Assembly: GCA_002415135.1 (NCBI GenBank)
Contig: DIBY01000016.1
Span: forward strand, 239,524 to 303,523
Length of the DNA stretch: 64,000 nt
Direction of reading: 5' to 3'
From: Flavobacteriales bacterium UBA5040
GTDB lineage: Bacteria; Bacteroidota; Bacteroidia; Flavobacteriales; Weeksellaceae
Notes under the pieces: generated by a model
Seen by the model: only the letters and a program-made list of their open reading frames with translations
Told to the model about the DNA's origin: nothing
The model's database searches: none
Position numbers and translations under genes: made by a program
Shown here: piece after piece, positions 26,191 through 35,253 of the stretch
Numbering within the stretch: position 1 is the first letter of the stretch
How the letters are laid out: each line of letters begins with the position of its first letter

Positions 26191-27540
26191 ATGATTAAAA
26201 AATTATTTTCTTGGTCTAAAAATTCATCGAAATCTGCAATTTATGTTGATGTATTTCTTGTTGTCATCACGTTTATAATGATTGTAGTAAGATTTCTGTG
26301 GAATGAGAAAGGACGTGTAAATCCGGATTCACTGCGATTTATGCGAACGTCAAAAGTATTTCCGGAAATCGACAATACAACTACTCCACTTGGTTACCCA
26401 TTGAGTTTGAAATTTTTCACTTTATTTGGATTGGATGAATTTTGGGCAAGTAAACTCATCGGACTTGGAGCCTATTTATTTCTGGTATTTTTCGCCTGGA
26501 AAAAGAAGTTCTATTTGAAAGAGATCATTTTAATTGGGGGACTTTTCAGCTTCGTTTCCATCTTTTCTTATACGATGAGTGAAACATTGATTTTACCATT
26601 TGTTTTTATTTTTCTTTACCTGGTTCATCAAATTATTACGGAGAAATTAAAAGGTTTAAAGGCGATTTTATATTTAAGTTTGTCTTTAGTTGCTTTGTAT
26701 AATATTCGCTACCCTGCTTTATTTATCATGTTTGCGACAGGAGTTTTCGGTCTTTTCAATTACAAAAAAAGCTATGGAAGAACGTTTATCTATTCGGGAA
26801 TTATCGGATTGATTTTCGTGATCTTGTATAAGTTTTTGTTCATCGATTATTTTAATGAAAAGTATGTCGAAAGCTTTTTAGAAATCGGTCTACATCCTAC
26901 TTCCAAATTATTAACAGAACTTTTTGAAGGACTGACAACGGTTTTTAATCCATTTATCCATATTCTTAATCCAGCGGGAGGAATCGTTAATTATGGAATT
27001 ATAGGAATTGGATTGCTTAATATCACATTAATGCTGTTTCTTTTCACTAAAAATAAATTGACTGAAACTGAAAAATTCTTCCTTACAATTGGTGGAATCG
27101 GAATTGCTTGTTCTTTTTTTATTCAATATTTTTATTCTGTCAATCCGTTAGATTATCGACTTTTAGCACCGTTTACATTATCAATTTGGTTGGTGTATTT
27201 CAAAAAATTGTATGATATTTTTGGTAAGCTCACTTATACAATAACTGCCTTGAGCTTGTTGACCGGATTTGCTTTTACCTGGCTTGCCCGCGGAAACTAC
27301 TTAGAAAACAGACAAGAAATAAAAACTTTTCTACACGACGAGGATTTAGAGAATGGAAGGCTTAATTTCTACATGGAAAGTGAGGAGGAACTGGATAAAA
27401 TGAGAATCGCAGAATTAATCAGTACCGTGAACCCAAATGTAAAAGTGACCTTTAAACCAGATGATACACTCAAAAATAACACTTTAACAAAATACAAAGT
27501 TTTACGAAAAATTAAAATTGACAAGAATCAATTTCAATAA
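26191..27540 (+). CDS. Multi-spanning membrane protein, possible GT-C glycosyltransferase
   Basis: A 449-residue protein with about ten transmembrane helices. After the first helix there is a loop with NPDSLRFMR. Such an acidic first loop followed by GYPLSLKFF resembles GT-C fold glycosyltransferases (PMT/ArnT-like), which use polyprenyl-linked sugars. A soluble tail of about 70 residues ends the protein. I do not recognise a named family. Its 7-bp spacing from the phosphoethanolamine transferase gene suggests that both modify the same envelope glycolipid, which is inference. Confidence 0.65.
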   Translation: MIKKLFSWSKNSSKSAIYVDVFLVVITFIMIVVRFLWNEKGRVNPDSLRFMRTSKVFPEIDNTTTPLGYPLSLKFFTLFGLDEFWASKLIGLGAYLFLVFFAWKKKFYLKEIILIGGLFSFVSIFSYTMSETLILPFVFIFLYLVHQIITEKLKGLKAILYLSLSLVALYNIRYPALFIMFATGVFGLFNYKKSYGRTFIYSGIIGLIFVILYKFLFIDYFNEKYVESFLEIGLHPTSKLLTELFEGLTTVFNPFIHILNPAGGIVNYGIIGIGLLNITLMLFLFTKNKLTETEKFFLTIGGIGIACSFFIQYFYSVNPLDYRLLAPFTLSIWLVYFKKLYDIFGKLTYTITALSLLTGFAFTWLARGNYLENRQEIKTFLHDEDLENGRLNFYMESEEELDKMRIAELISTVNPNVKVTFKPDDTLKNNTLTKYKVLRKIKIDKNQFQ

Positions 27541-27548
27541 ATAATTAT

Positions 27549-27556
27549 TATCTTTG
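27549..27556 (+). promoter_or_regulatory. -7 promoter box for the small acidic protein gene
   Basis: TATCTTTG matches TAnnTTTG and lies 23 bases before the ATG at 27580. Confidence 0.6.
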
Positions 27557-27579
27557 ACCCAGTTATAAACATTAAGAAA

Positions 27580-27825
27580 ATGAAATTACCAAAGTTTTTA
27601 TTAGCAGACAATTCAGATTTTCCTGAAGATCTATTCGTAGTTCACACCGAATACCCAAGATTTGTTTTGAATGTTGAGGAAGAGGAAGTTGAATGGTTCG
27701 ACGATCTAGAAGGCGATGACGAAGAAACAGTAGCAGACGAAGCTACCAAAGTAGTCGAAGCAGCTTTCAAATGGTGCGACGAAGAACTCGCCAAATATGA
27801 TGAGGAAGACGAAGACGAAGAATAA
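27580..27825 (+). CDS. Small acidic protein, 81 aa
   Basis: An 81-residue, strongly acidic, Cys-poor protein that begins MKLPKFLLADNSDFPEDLFV and ends in a run of Glu and Asp. I associate this N-terminus with a short conserved hypothetical protein of Flavobacteriia but know no function. It has its own clear promoter and a strong palindromic terminator, so it is a complete single-gene unit, which supports it as real. Confidence 0.75.
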   Translation: MKLPKFLLADNSDFPEDLFVVHTEYPRFVLNVEEEEVEWFDDLEGDDEETVADEATKVVEAAFKWCDEELAKYDEEDEDEE

Positions 27826-27832
27826 ATAAGAC

Positions 27833-27866
27833 AAAAAAAAGGAACTCTGATCAGAGTTCCTTTTTT
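27833..27866. terminator. Bidirectional terminator
   Basis: GGAACTCTGATCAGAGTTCC (27841-27860) is a perfect 20-bp palindrome, preceded by eight A and followed by six T. It can end both the small acidic gene (plus) and the META lipoprotein gene (minus, stop at 27893). Confidence 0.85.
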
Positions 27867-27892
27867 CATATCAAATTTCGTCGATTTCAAGT

Positions 27893-28330
27893 TTACAACT
27901 TGTTAAATTTCAACAACAAAAGATTGTCTTTATACAATTCCAAAGTATTTCCGTTCACCACATATTTCGTGGCAGCGCCCAACATGCTGAAATAGTTGGT
28001 TTCCTCACTCATATTGTCACACGCCATTTTGGTAGCACCAACATTCTTAGTCGAAAAATTTCCAACGGTACGATCCAGCATTACTTCTCCGAAATAATTA
28101 TTACAACCGCCGTTTCCGGTGATCTTTGCAGTCTCAATAACCAAAGTTGGTTTCTTGCCTTTTACATTATCCGCTAAAGTCCATTTTGTGTTTGCAATAT
28201 TCTCCTGCGGCGTTCCAACTTTTATTTTGGAAGTTGCCATCGTAGAACAAGATACAATTGTTGCAGCCGTAAAAATAGCTAAGGAAATATTTCTGAAAAT
28301 ATTCTTCTGTGGGAAGTGAATTGCTTTCAT
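27893..28330 (-). CDS. META domain lipoprotein (HslJ-like)
   Basis: A 145-residue lipoprotein with a signal ending in ATIVSC (Cys near residue 28) and one META/HslJ domain (about 45-140). The domain signatures are the WTLADN strand, GNGGCNNYFGE, and TKMACDNMSEETNYF. META proteins are periplasmic and are linked to heat-shock or stress responses, but their activity is not settled. A related gene with two META domains is at 49592. Confidence 0.85.
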   Translation of the reverse strand: MKAIHFPQKNIFRNISLAIFTAATIVSCSTMATSKIKVGTPQENIANTKWTLADNVKGKKPTLVIETAKITGNGGCNNYFGEVMLDRTVGNFSTKNVGATKMACDNMSEETNYFSMLGAATKYVVNGNTLELYKDNLLLLKFNKL

Positions 28331-28414
28331 TTTTAAAATTTTAATACCGTAAATTTAAGTAATTATATTGATTTAATGACTTGCGGTAGGATTTAATCTC
28401 TTCCGCAAAAACAG

Positions 28415-28444
28415 AAAAGCATCTCTTTTCAGAAATGCTTTTTT
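28415..28444 (-). terminator. Terminator after pheT
   Basis: AAAAGCAT (28415-28422) pairs with ATGCTTTT (28435-28442). On the minus strand a T-rich tract follows within a few bases. It stands just past the pheT stop. Confidence 0.6.
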
Positions 28445-28464
28445 AGGTTTATTTCGATTTTAAA

Positions 28465-30867
28465 TTAAGATCTTAATTCCGCAGAAAACTCTTTCTGGAA
28501 GGTTTTGATTAAAGAATTCATTACTTCAGTGATGTCTTTATCTTCTAAAGTTTTTTCCTCGTTTAAAAGCTCAAAACTCATTGCATAAGATTTCTTTCCT
28601 TCCGGCAGATTCTTACCTTCATACACATCAAATAAATTAATGTTTTTCAAATATTTGGAAGGGTTGCTTCTGGCGGCTTTATAGAGTTCAGCGTAAGTCA
28701 CGTTTTTATCGATCAATAAAGCCAGATCTTTTCTGGTTTTATTGAATTTTGGAATATCTTTAAATTTCAAATTATCTCTGGTTCTGAAACTTTGCGCAAC
28801 TTCTAATTCAATTTCTGCGTAGAAACATTCCTGATCGATATCGGCATCTTTCAATAATTCTGGAGCCACTTTTCCTAATCTTGCAACGATTTTACCATTT
28901 GCAGATAATTCAATTGCATCTGAAAAACGAGCATCTTCCAAATACTTTTCTTCAATCGCAACCGGAAGGGTGTCCAAAAGAACTTTCACATAAGATTTCA
29001 ATTGATAGAAATCGGTCGTAGATTTTGGTTGCAACCAGTTTTCAGCTTCATCTCTTCCTGAAACTAAAATAGCGACTTGTTTTCTTTCTAAATAAGTTTC
29101 TTTTTTGTGGTAAATTTTACCCAATTCAAAGAACTTAATATTCTGATTTTTTCTTTTGATATTATAATCTGCATTTTCCAAAAGCCCTTCTAATAATGAC
29201 TTTCTCATAAATGCTAAATCTCCACTTAAAGGATTTAGAAGTTTAACAGCATCAGTTTCATCTTTCACAGAAGTTAAAGAATTATTCATTACTTCATTGA
29301 AACCATTGCTTTGTAAAGTTCTCGCCCAGGCGTTTTCTAAAGCGTCCTGATCATCAAAACTCAATTTTACCGGCGTAAAAGAAATTTTCTGTGGCGAATC
29401 AATTTTATTATAACCGTAGATTCTTAAGATCTCTTCAATAACGTCAATTTCTCTTGTCACATCGGCTCTGTAAGCAGGAACAGAAATTTCTAAACCATTT
29501 TGAATATCATTTAAAACAGTAATTTCGAGCGATTTCAAAATTTCTTTTATTTTCTCATGATGAATTTTCGTTCCTAAAATCTGCTCTACTTTAGAATAGC
29601 GAAGAATAATATAATGGTCTTCTATTTTTGCTGGATGATGTTCTAAAAGCTCACCAACCATTTTCCCACCAGCAATTTCGGAAATCATTTTGACTGCGTG
29701 AGTCAGCATCGTTCTGGTCATATTGGGATCAACTCCACGTTCGAATCGGAAAGAGGCATCGGTATTTAAACTATGATGTTTGGCTCCTTTTCTAATGCCG
29801 ATTGGATTGAAATACGCACTTTCTAAAAAGATGGTTTTGGTAGTTTCTGAAACGCCTGAATTTTGTCCACCGAAAACTCCTGCAATACACATTGGATTAT
29901 TTTCGCCGTCTTTGATCATGATCTCGGTTCCGTTCAAGGTTCTTTCAACTCCGTCTAAGGTGGTGAATTTTGTTCCTTTCTCGTTTACTCCTACTTTTAC
30001 TTTTTTACCTGCAATTTTATCGGCATCAAAAGCGTGAAGAGGCTGACCAAAACCGTGAAGAATATAATTGGTAATATCTACAATGTTATTAATAGGACTT
30101 AAACCAATCGCTTTCAAACGGTTTTTCAACCAATCCGGAGAAGCTTTCACTTCTACATTTTCGATGATTGCACCAATGTATCTCGGACATAATTCTGAAT
30201 CCTCAACTTCAATTTGAAAATCAGTCGTTCCTTCATTATTCAAAGGTTGCGAAACCACTTTTTCGAACTCAGAAACTAATTGATGCGTACTCAAATAAGC
30301 ATTCAAATCTCTGGCAACACCGTAGTGCGACATCGCATCAGTTCGGTTGGGTGTTAAACCAATCTCATAAACTTTATCATTCGTCAGATCGAAATAATCT
30401 GCGAAATTTTTACCGACTTCAAATTTAGTTTCATCTAAAATCATGATTCCACCGTGATCATCGCTCAAGCCCATTTCGTCTTCCGCACAGATCATTCCCT
30501 GAGAAACTTCGCCGCGAATTTTAGCTTCTTTAATATCGAACGAACTTCCGTCTTTTCCATAGATCTTTGTTCCAACTACAGCAACAGGAACAATTTGTCC
30601 GGCAGCAACATTTGGTGCACCGCAAACGATATTTAAGATCTTTCCGTTGCCAACAACAACGGTCGTAACTTTTAACTTATCAGCATTGGTATGTTGTTCG
30701 CAAGTCAAAACTTTCCCCACAACGATTCCTTCTAAACTTCCTTTCACCGATTCAAAAGGATCAATTCCTTCTACTTCCAAACCAATATCGGTCAGGAACT
30801 CGCCGATCTTTTCCGATTTTAAATCTGTCTTAATATATTCTTGAAGCCAGTTGTGTGAGATTTTCAT
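28465..30867 (-). CDS. pheT: Phenylalanyl-tRNA synthetase beta subunit
   Basis: An 800-residue protein of the usual length. The order is the N-terminal B1 domain, the EMAP/tRNA-binding domain (about 40-155, with KVLTCEQHTNADKLKV), the B3/B4 editing domain (PRYIGAIIENV, HAFDADKI), B5, the catalytic-like core, and the C-terminal ferredoxin-like anticodon-binding domain (about 705-800, KFNKTRKDLALLIDKNVTYAEL). It works with PheS, which is not in the window, to charge tRNA-Phe. A near-match -7 box (GATATTTG, minus strand) lies about 70 bases upstream. Confidence 0.97.
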   Translation of the reverse strand: MKISHNWLQEYIKTDLKSEKIGEFLTDIGLEVEGIDPFESVKGSLEGIVVGKVLTCEQHTNADKLKVTTVVVGNGKILNIVCGAPNVAAGQIVPVAVVGTKIYGKDGSSFDIKEAKIRGEVSQGMICAEDEMGLSDDHGGIMILDETKFEVGKNFADYFDLTNDKVYEIGLTPNRTDAMSHYGVARDLNAYLSTHQLVSEFEKVVSQPLNNEGTTDFQIEVEDSELCPRYIGAIIENVEVKASPDWLKNRLKAIGLSPINNIVDITNYILHGFGQPLHAFDADKIAGKKVKVGVNEKGTKFTTLDGVERTLNGTEIMIKDGENNPMCIAGVFGGQNSGVSETTKTIFLESAYFNPIGIRKGAKHHSLNTDASFRFERGVDPNMTRTMLTHAVKMISEIAGGKMVGELLEHHPAKIEDHYIILRYSKVEQILGTKIHHEKIKEILKSLEITVLNDIQNGLEISVPAYRADVTREIDVIEEILRIYGYNKIDSPQKISFTPVKLSFDDQDALENAWARTLQSNGFNEVMNNSLTSVKDETDAVKLLNPLSGDLAFMRKSLLEGLLENADYNIKRKNQNIKFFELGKIYHKKETYLERKQVAILVSGRDEAENWLQPKSTTDFYQLKSYVKVLLDTLPVAIEEKYLEDARFSDAIELSANGKIVARLGKVAPELLKDADIDQECFYAEIELEVAQSFRTRDNLKFKDIPKFNKTRKDLALLIDKNVTYAELYKAARSNPSKYLKNINLFDVYEGKNLPEGKKSYAMSFELLNEEKTLEDKDITEVMNSLIKTFQKEFSAELRS

Positions 30868-30958
30868 TTCTGTCGTAAATTTCAGATGTTAGATTTCCTC
30901 ATTCATTACTAAATACATTGAAATTGGAAAGGTGCAAATATCGTGATTTTGAAGGTTA

Positions 30959-30994
30959 AAAAAAAATTGAGATTCAAAAACTTTGAATCTCAAT
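30959..30994 (-). terminator. Terminator after dnaN
   Basis: ATTGAGATTCAAA (30966-30978) and its exact complement (30982-30994) form a 13-bp stem with a 3-base loop. On the minus strand a T run follows. The hairpin is about 35 bases past the dnaN stop. Confidence 0.85.
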
Positions 30995-31028
30995 TAATAT
31001 TTAGGACAATTATTTAGAACGGAGTTTT

Positions 31029-32159
31029 TTACATTCCGATAACTGGCATGGAAAGCATCAGTAATTTTTCCTGATCTTCTAAACCATCAACTGGTTCAAT
31101 AATTCCTGGTCTGTTTGGTTGAGACATTTTCATCGTGATATCATCAGCAGAAAGCACCGACAACATTTCCGTTAAAAACTTAGAACTGAAACCGATATTG
31201 ATATCTTCTCCATTGTAATCACACGGAATCTGCATATCTGCTTTATTAGCAAACTCTGTATCCTCAGCATGTAAATGAAGAATGTTTCCTGATAATTTAA
31301 AACGAACCTGGTTCGTAGATTTGTTCGACATAATCGAAGCTCTTCTAATAGAATTTAATAAAAGACTTCTATTGATCGTCAATACATTTGGATTTTCTTT
31401 TGGAATAACCGCTGAATAATTTGGGTATTTCCCATCGATCAAACGACAGATCCAGATATTATTTCCAAAAGTGAACTTCGCCATGTTTTCATTGAACTCA
31501 ATAGAAACATCTTCGTTAGAAGTTGCTAAAATGCTTTTGAAAATCGCCAAAGGTTTTTTAGGCATAATGAATTCCACGGGTTCAGCATTCATTAAGTCGG
31601 TTCTTTTATATACCACTAAACGGTGCGAATCTGTAGAAACGAAATTGGTTTCATCTTCTTTGAACTGAAACAAAACTCCCGTCATTACTGGACGAAGTGA
31701 ATCATTACTAGTTGCAAATAAAGTATTATTTAAAGCTTCAGATAAAATACCTGCAGAAATCGTTACACTTTGAGCTGCATCAAATTCAGGGATTTCCGGA
31801 TAATCTTCTGCATGATCCAAAGCCACGGCGAAGTTATCTTTCTCATCCAAAATTTCGAGCAATTTTCCGTTTCCATCTTCAGCATCTTTCACAGAAAGCG
31901 TCAAAGGTTGGTCACCATAAGTTTTCACAAATTCTTGAAATATTTTCGCAGGAACTGCAATCTTACCTTCCACGTCAGACTTTACTTCCAAAAAAGTAAT
32001 TAAAGTCGTCTCACCATCAGAAGCGGTAATTTTTAGTCTTTCTTTTTCAATTTCAAACAAAAAGTTTTCCAAAATTGGCCTTGACTGTGAATTGGAAATA
32101 ACTCCGCTCACGGTTTGAAGGGCTTTCTGTAATTCGCTACTTGAAACAATAAATTTCAT
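31029..32159 (-). CDS. dnaN: DNA polymerase III beta subunit (sliding clamp)
   Basis: The sliding clamp tethers replicative and translesion polymerases to DNA. With the ATG at 32159 it has 376 residues and begins MKFIVSSSELQKALQ, as expected. A TTG three codons upstream is less likely. The three-domain clamp pattern is complete, and the C-terminus LMLSMPVIGM is the conserved partner-binding edge (usually MPMR-L). A -7 box lies at 32184-32191. Here dnaN is not linked to dnaA, as is common in Bacteroidota. Confidence 0.96.
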   Translation of the reverse strand: MKFIVSSSELQKALQTVSGVISNSQSRPILENFLFEIEKERLKITASDGETTLITFLEVKSDVEGKIAVPAKIFQEFVKTYGDQPLTLSVKDAEDGNGKLLEILDEKDNFAVALDHAEDYPEIPEFDAAQSVTISAGILSEALNNTLFATSNDSLRPVMTGVLFQFKEDETNFVSTDSHRLVVYKRTDLMNAEPVEFIMPKKPLAIFKSILATSNEDVSIEFNENMAKFTFGNNIWICRLIDGKYPNYSAVIPKENPNVLTINRSLLLNSIRRASIMSNKSTNQVRFKLSGNILHLHAEDTEFANKADMQIPCDYNGEDINIGFSSKFLTEMLSVLSADDITMKMSQPNRPGIIEPVDGLEDQEKLLMLSMPVIGM

Positions 32160-32183
32160 AAAAATCAATTATTATTAATTTCA

Positions 32184-32191
32184 CAAATATA
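32184..32191 (-). promoter_or_regulatory. -7 promoter box for dnaN
   Basis: TATATTTG on the minus strand matches TAnnTTTG and lies 24 bases before the ATG at 32159. Confidence 0.55.
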
Positions 32192-32259
32192 TAAATTAAA
32201 CCCTAAAAAATGCAATATTTTGGGTGATAAAAACAGTTTCCGTGAAAAAGTTACCAACA

Positions 32260-32976
32260 TTAATCAAGATCTGACAAGCCTTTTATCTCCGGCTCTGTTC
32301 GATCAATATTAAGTGATAATCCCAAGTAAACAAAGTGTAAATTTTTATTTCCAGAAGCTGCAAATTCTCGTTGCCAAAGATATCCAGAAGCCAATCCAAA
32401 GTGATCATCAATTTGATACGAAAGTCCAGCATAAACCCTATTTCTGGCAAACAATGGATCTTCAGTCGTCACGAAAAAGACTTCATCATAAACATTAGCG
32501 GAAATCGTTCCTGGTTCTACTTTTTCTGCATTCAAGGGAAGGGAAACATTCAATCGGTAACGCAAACGGATTCGGTCAGAATTTTCATCTTTTAACGTGT
32601 TATAAAACCAACTTTTTTCCGCCCGAACGCGATTTTCAAATTTAAATCTCCCTGCTTTAAGGTCATAAACGTCTTGCAGCCAAACCCGGAATTCTTCTTT
32701 TTCTAACGAGCGATTTTTATAGCTCACATATCTTCCGATTCCAATTAAAGGTTTGTGATTCTTGCTTAAATTATAACCAATTCCACCTTTTAGCTCATAG
32801 TAATCAGGATAACTAAAATCTTCAATACCACGCAATTGACCCTCAGCATAAGCGAATATTTTCGAATTATGTTTGTAATTGATTGTGATCACATTATAGC
32901 TGGAAATATTTTCTTTTTGCGCTGATAAATGCAACACAAAAAATGAGATAAAAAGTAGAAGAATTCGTTTTGACAT
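32260..32976 (-). CDS. DUF2490 family outer-membrane protein
   Basis: A 238-residue protein with a signal peptide (MSKRILLLFISFFVLHLSA) and a mature part of alternating amphipathic strands, matching DUF2490. Typical pieces are FAYAEGQLRG, WLQDVYDLKAGRFKFENRVRAEKSW, and a final YLGLSLNIDR strand. It is probably a small outer-membrane beta-barrel. Function unknown. A -7 box ends four bases upstream of its ATG. Confidence 0.8.
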   Translation of the reverse strand: MSKRILLLFISFFVLHLSAQKENISSYNVITINYKHNSKIFAYAEGQLRGIEDFSYPDYYELKGGIGYNLSKNHKPLIGIGRYVSYKNRSLEKEEFRVWLQDVYDLKAGRFKFENRVRAEKSWFYNTLKDENSDRIRLRYRLNVSLPLNAEKVEPGTISANVYDEVFFVTTEDPLFARNRVYAGLSYQIDDHFGLASGYLWQREFAASGNKNLHFVYLGLSLNIDRTEPEIKGLSDLD

Positions 32977-32980
32977 GGTA

Positions 32981-32988
32981 CAAAAATA
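32981..32988 (-). promoter_or_regulatory. -7 promoter box almost touching the DUF2490 start codon
   Basis: TATTTTTG on the minus strand matches TAnnTTTG and ends four bases before the ATG at 32976, so the mRNA would have almost no leader. Confidence 0.45.
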
Positions 32989-33007
32989 AAAAAAATAAAG
33001 AAGAAAC

Positions 33008-33038
33008 TTTCAGTCTTTGATTTCTCAAAAGACTGAAA
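33008..33038 (-). terminator. Hairpin after the TonB-dependent receptor gene
   Basis: TTTCAGTCTTT (33008-33018) pairs exactly with AAAGACTGAAA (33028-33038), an 11-bp stem with a 9-base loop, about 27 bases past the receptor stop. The T tract after it is broken, so termination may be partial. Confidence 0.65.
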
Positions 33039-33065
33039 ATTCTTTCTAAACTTTGTTATCGTCGT

Positions 33066-34874
33066 TTAAAGACCGATTTTGTAAGTAAACCCTACATGAA
33101 ACCATCGGTTAGGCATCGGCACCCCAAAGGTTTCAGTATAGTTAGCGTTGGTAATATTATTAACTAAAACGTAAAGATTCAGATCTTTAAAATCATAGCC
33201 TAATTTGCCATCCAGCAATTGGTAGCTTCCGGTAGTTACTCTTTCATTATATCTATAAATCAATTGATTAGTGACGTTTTTAAAGAATCGCGTTTCCAAT
33301 TTTGCAACGAACTGATGTTTCAGATTTTCCATGACGTATCTTGAAATTAAATTCTGCGGTTCTTTTGCTTTACTGTCCAGATAAGTATAGCCCAACGAGT
33401 ACGACTTAATAAAGGAATTAAAATGCTGTCCAAGTTCTACTTCTACTCCATTGGTTTCGATTTTTCCAATGTTTTCGGCGGCCCAGATTCCATCTTGCGT
33501 TTCTTTCACCCAATCAATTGAATTCTCCGAAGTTCTATTGAAAACACTTACTTTTCCTAAGAAATTATTTTTGTGAAAACGATAACCCAATTCTGAAGAA
33601 ATCGCATTTTCAGGTTTCAAATCCGGATTTCCAATTTCGGTTTTGCTCACATAATACAAATCGGTAAAAGTTGGGATCCGGTTTACTTTGGCGATATTTC
33701 CATAGATCTTATGGTTTTCATTAATGTCAAATCCGACATCTAAACCTGGATAAAAGAAATCTCCGACACTGTCATAATTAGCCCAGGAAATTCCTGGAGA
33801 AATCTGTAATTTGTTTTGAAATAAAGAAAAATGATGCTCCAGAAAAATCTGCGTTAAAAATCTTTCGCGATGTCCTAAATTGTTACTAGCCAAAAATTCT
33901 TTTCTAAACTCAACCCCCAAGCCAGTTGTTCCAAGAGTCGATGAATAAGAACCATTCACTTCTGTACCAACGTTATTTCCGATATGCATATTTCGGTAAA
34001 CCTCTGGTTTTTCTCTGTTGAACAAATATAAATCCTGACCTCTTCGCCAGTAAACATTTGAATTCAAATTGAAATTATTAAATTTTTGTTCATATCCTAA
34101 ACTTATAATCGAAGCCTGCGTTTCTTCATATTGCTCCGTTGCTTTGGGTGAGGAATAAAATCCATTTGCTCCAAATTTCTTTTCTTGAATTCCGGCTTGA
34201 AATTTCAACTGACCATTATTGATCTTGAATTGATTTTGATAGAAAATATTATTGATTTTATAATCGGTGTTATGTCGATAACCGTCCGAACTTGTAGAAC
34301 CTGCCTGAATAAAATTAGAGAATTTTTCATTGCCAAAATTGGCTCCCAATCCAAGTGAATAGGTTTTGTAATCTCCGCCGCTTGCCGAAACAATTACTTT
34401 TTCCTCAGAACTTACTTTTGTGATAATATTCACAACTCCAGCGTAAGCATTTTGACCGAAACGTCTGGCTGCAGGACCTTTGATGATTTCAATTTTCTCA
34501 ACCGAAGCCAAATCAAATGGAAGACTCATCGAATTATGACCTGTCTGCGAGTCATTCATTCGAACACCATTGACCAAAATTAAAACCTGTTCGAAACTAC
34601 TTCCACGAAGCGAGATGTCTGCCTGTACGCCATTTCCGCCACGTCTTCTAATATCAAATCCAGTGAATTCTGCCAATAGTTCTTCCACACTTTTAGACGG
34701 CGAATTTTCTATTTCTTCTTTTGAAACTACCGTAATATTCTCATTGACTTTCTTTATCGGAAGTTCCAAAAATTTTCCCTGAACGGTAACTTCCGAAATT
34801 GAACTTTCTTTTTCCTGTGCGGAAATCTGTAGGGAAAGCCCTACTAATAAAATACTTAGGATTATTTTTTTCAT
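33066..34874 (-). CDS. TonB-dependent outer-membrane receptor (BtuB-like)
   Basis: A 602-residue receptor with a signal peptide (residues 1-19). The plug domain (about 45-155) carries LAEFTGFDIRRRGGNG, ISLRGSSFEQVLILVNGVRMND and VEKIEIIKGPAARRFGQNAYAGVVNIIT. The barrel ends in an aromatic-rich strand. The TonB box is probably the EVTVQG segment near residue 28. It lacks the extra N-terminal carboxypeptidase-like domain and the SusD partner of glycan systems. The size and plug favour a cobalamin or siderophore type. The leader is only about 85 bases, too short for a cobalamin riboswitch, so B12 is not supported by regulation. Confidence 0.88.
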   Translation of the reverse strand: MKKIILSILLVGLSLQISAQEKESSISEVTVQGKFLELPIKKVNENITVVSKEEIENSPSKSVEELLAEFTGFDIRRRGGNGVQADISLRGSSFEQVLILVNGVRMNDSQTGHNSMSLPFDLASVEKIEIIKGPAARRFGQNAYAGVVNIITKVSSEEKVIVSASGGDYKTYSLGLGANFGNEKFSNFIQAGSTSSDGYRHNTDYKINNIFYQNQFKINNGQLKFQAGIQEKKFGANGFYSSPKATEQYEETQASIISLGYEQKFNNFNLNSNVYWRRGQDLYLFNREKPEVYRNMHIGNNVGTEVNGSYSSTLGTTGLGVEFRKEFLASNNLGHRERFLTQIFLEHHFSLFQNKLQISPGISWANYDSVGDFFYPGLDVGFDINENHKIYGNIAKVNRIPTFTDLYYVSKTEIGNPDLKPENAISSELGYRFHKNNFLGKVSVFNRTSENSIDWVKETQDGIWAAENIGKIETNGVEVELGQHFNSFIKSYSLGYTYLDSKAKEPQNLISRYVMENLKHQFVAKLETRFFKNVTNQLIYRYNERVTTGSYQLLDGKLGYDFKDLNLYVLVNNITNANYTETFGVPMPNRWFHVGFTYKIGL

Positions 34875-34967
34875 TTAATTAATTCTTAGTTATTATTTTA
34901 CTGAATGTGCAATGATCAAAAAATAGACATTATCTTTATTAATGGACACTGCACGATTTTTCACTGG

Positions 34968-34975
34968 CAAATATA
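34968..34975 (-). promoter_or_regulatory. -7 promoter box for the TonB-dependent receptor gene
   Basis: TATATTTG on the minus strand matches TAnnTTTG, with TTG elements upstream at acceptable spacing. It predicts a leader of about 85 bases. Confidence 0.55.
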
Positions 34976-35035
34976 TTTAAGAAAATCGCAAAGAAACAAG
35001 TATTATTTTAAGAAATTATTTTGTATTAAATCAAC

Positions 35036-35067
35036 AAAAAATGCAACACCGAAGCGTTGCATTCCTT
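35036..35067. terminator. Hairpin in the gap between the receptor and uvrA genes
   Basis: ATGCAAC (35041-35047) and GTTGCAT (35056-35062) form a 7-bp stem between A-rich and T-rich tracts. It resembles a terminator, but no gene ends next to it: both flanking genes start from this 379-bp gap. It might end a short unannotated transcript. Confidence 0.35.
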
Positions 35068-35227
35068 TTAAAGATTAAAGTTAAACTTATCTTATTTTCA
35101 TCAAATGTGTAATTAAATCATTTAGAATTTTTCTCATGATATTACTACATTTATTTGTTGAAACAAATATTGCAAAATTTATCTGGAAATCCAAATAATC
35201 TTAAGAAAATTTCTCTTAAAAATTCCG

Positions 35228-35235
35228 TAATTTTG
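35228..35235 (+). promoter_or_regulatory. -7 promoter box for uvrA
   Basis: TAATTTTG matches TAnnTTTG and lies 18 bases before the ATG at 35254. It is inside the longest possible frame, so it rules against the more upstream starts. Confidence 0.55.
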
Positions 35236-35253
35236 TACCCCTTAAATTTTACA

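Noticed and set aside
20065..27540. Mobile element or resistance island around the beta-lactamase
   Set aside because: There are no insertion sequences, integrase, tRNA or flanking repeats, and base use does not change. It looks like native chromosome.
27642..27890. A Ser-rich minus-strand frame opposite the small acidic protein gene
   Set aside because: The Ser run is only the complement of Glu/Asp codons, and the plus-strand gene has its own promoter and terminator.
34875..34967. Possible cobalamin riboswitch before the TonB-dependent receptor gene
   Set aside because: The leader is only about 85 bases and I see no B12-box-like sequence. A cobalamin riboswitch needs about 200 bases.
35155..35253. 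A 33-codon N-terminal extension of UvrA
   Set aside because: The stretch contains the likely -7 box and has no UvrA similarity, so the ATG at 35254 is preferred.
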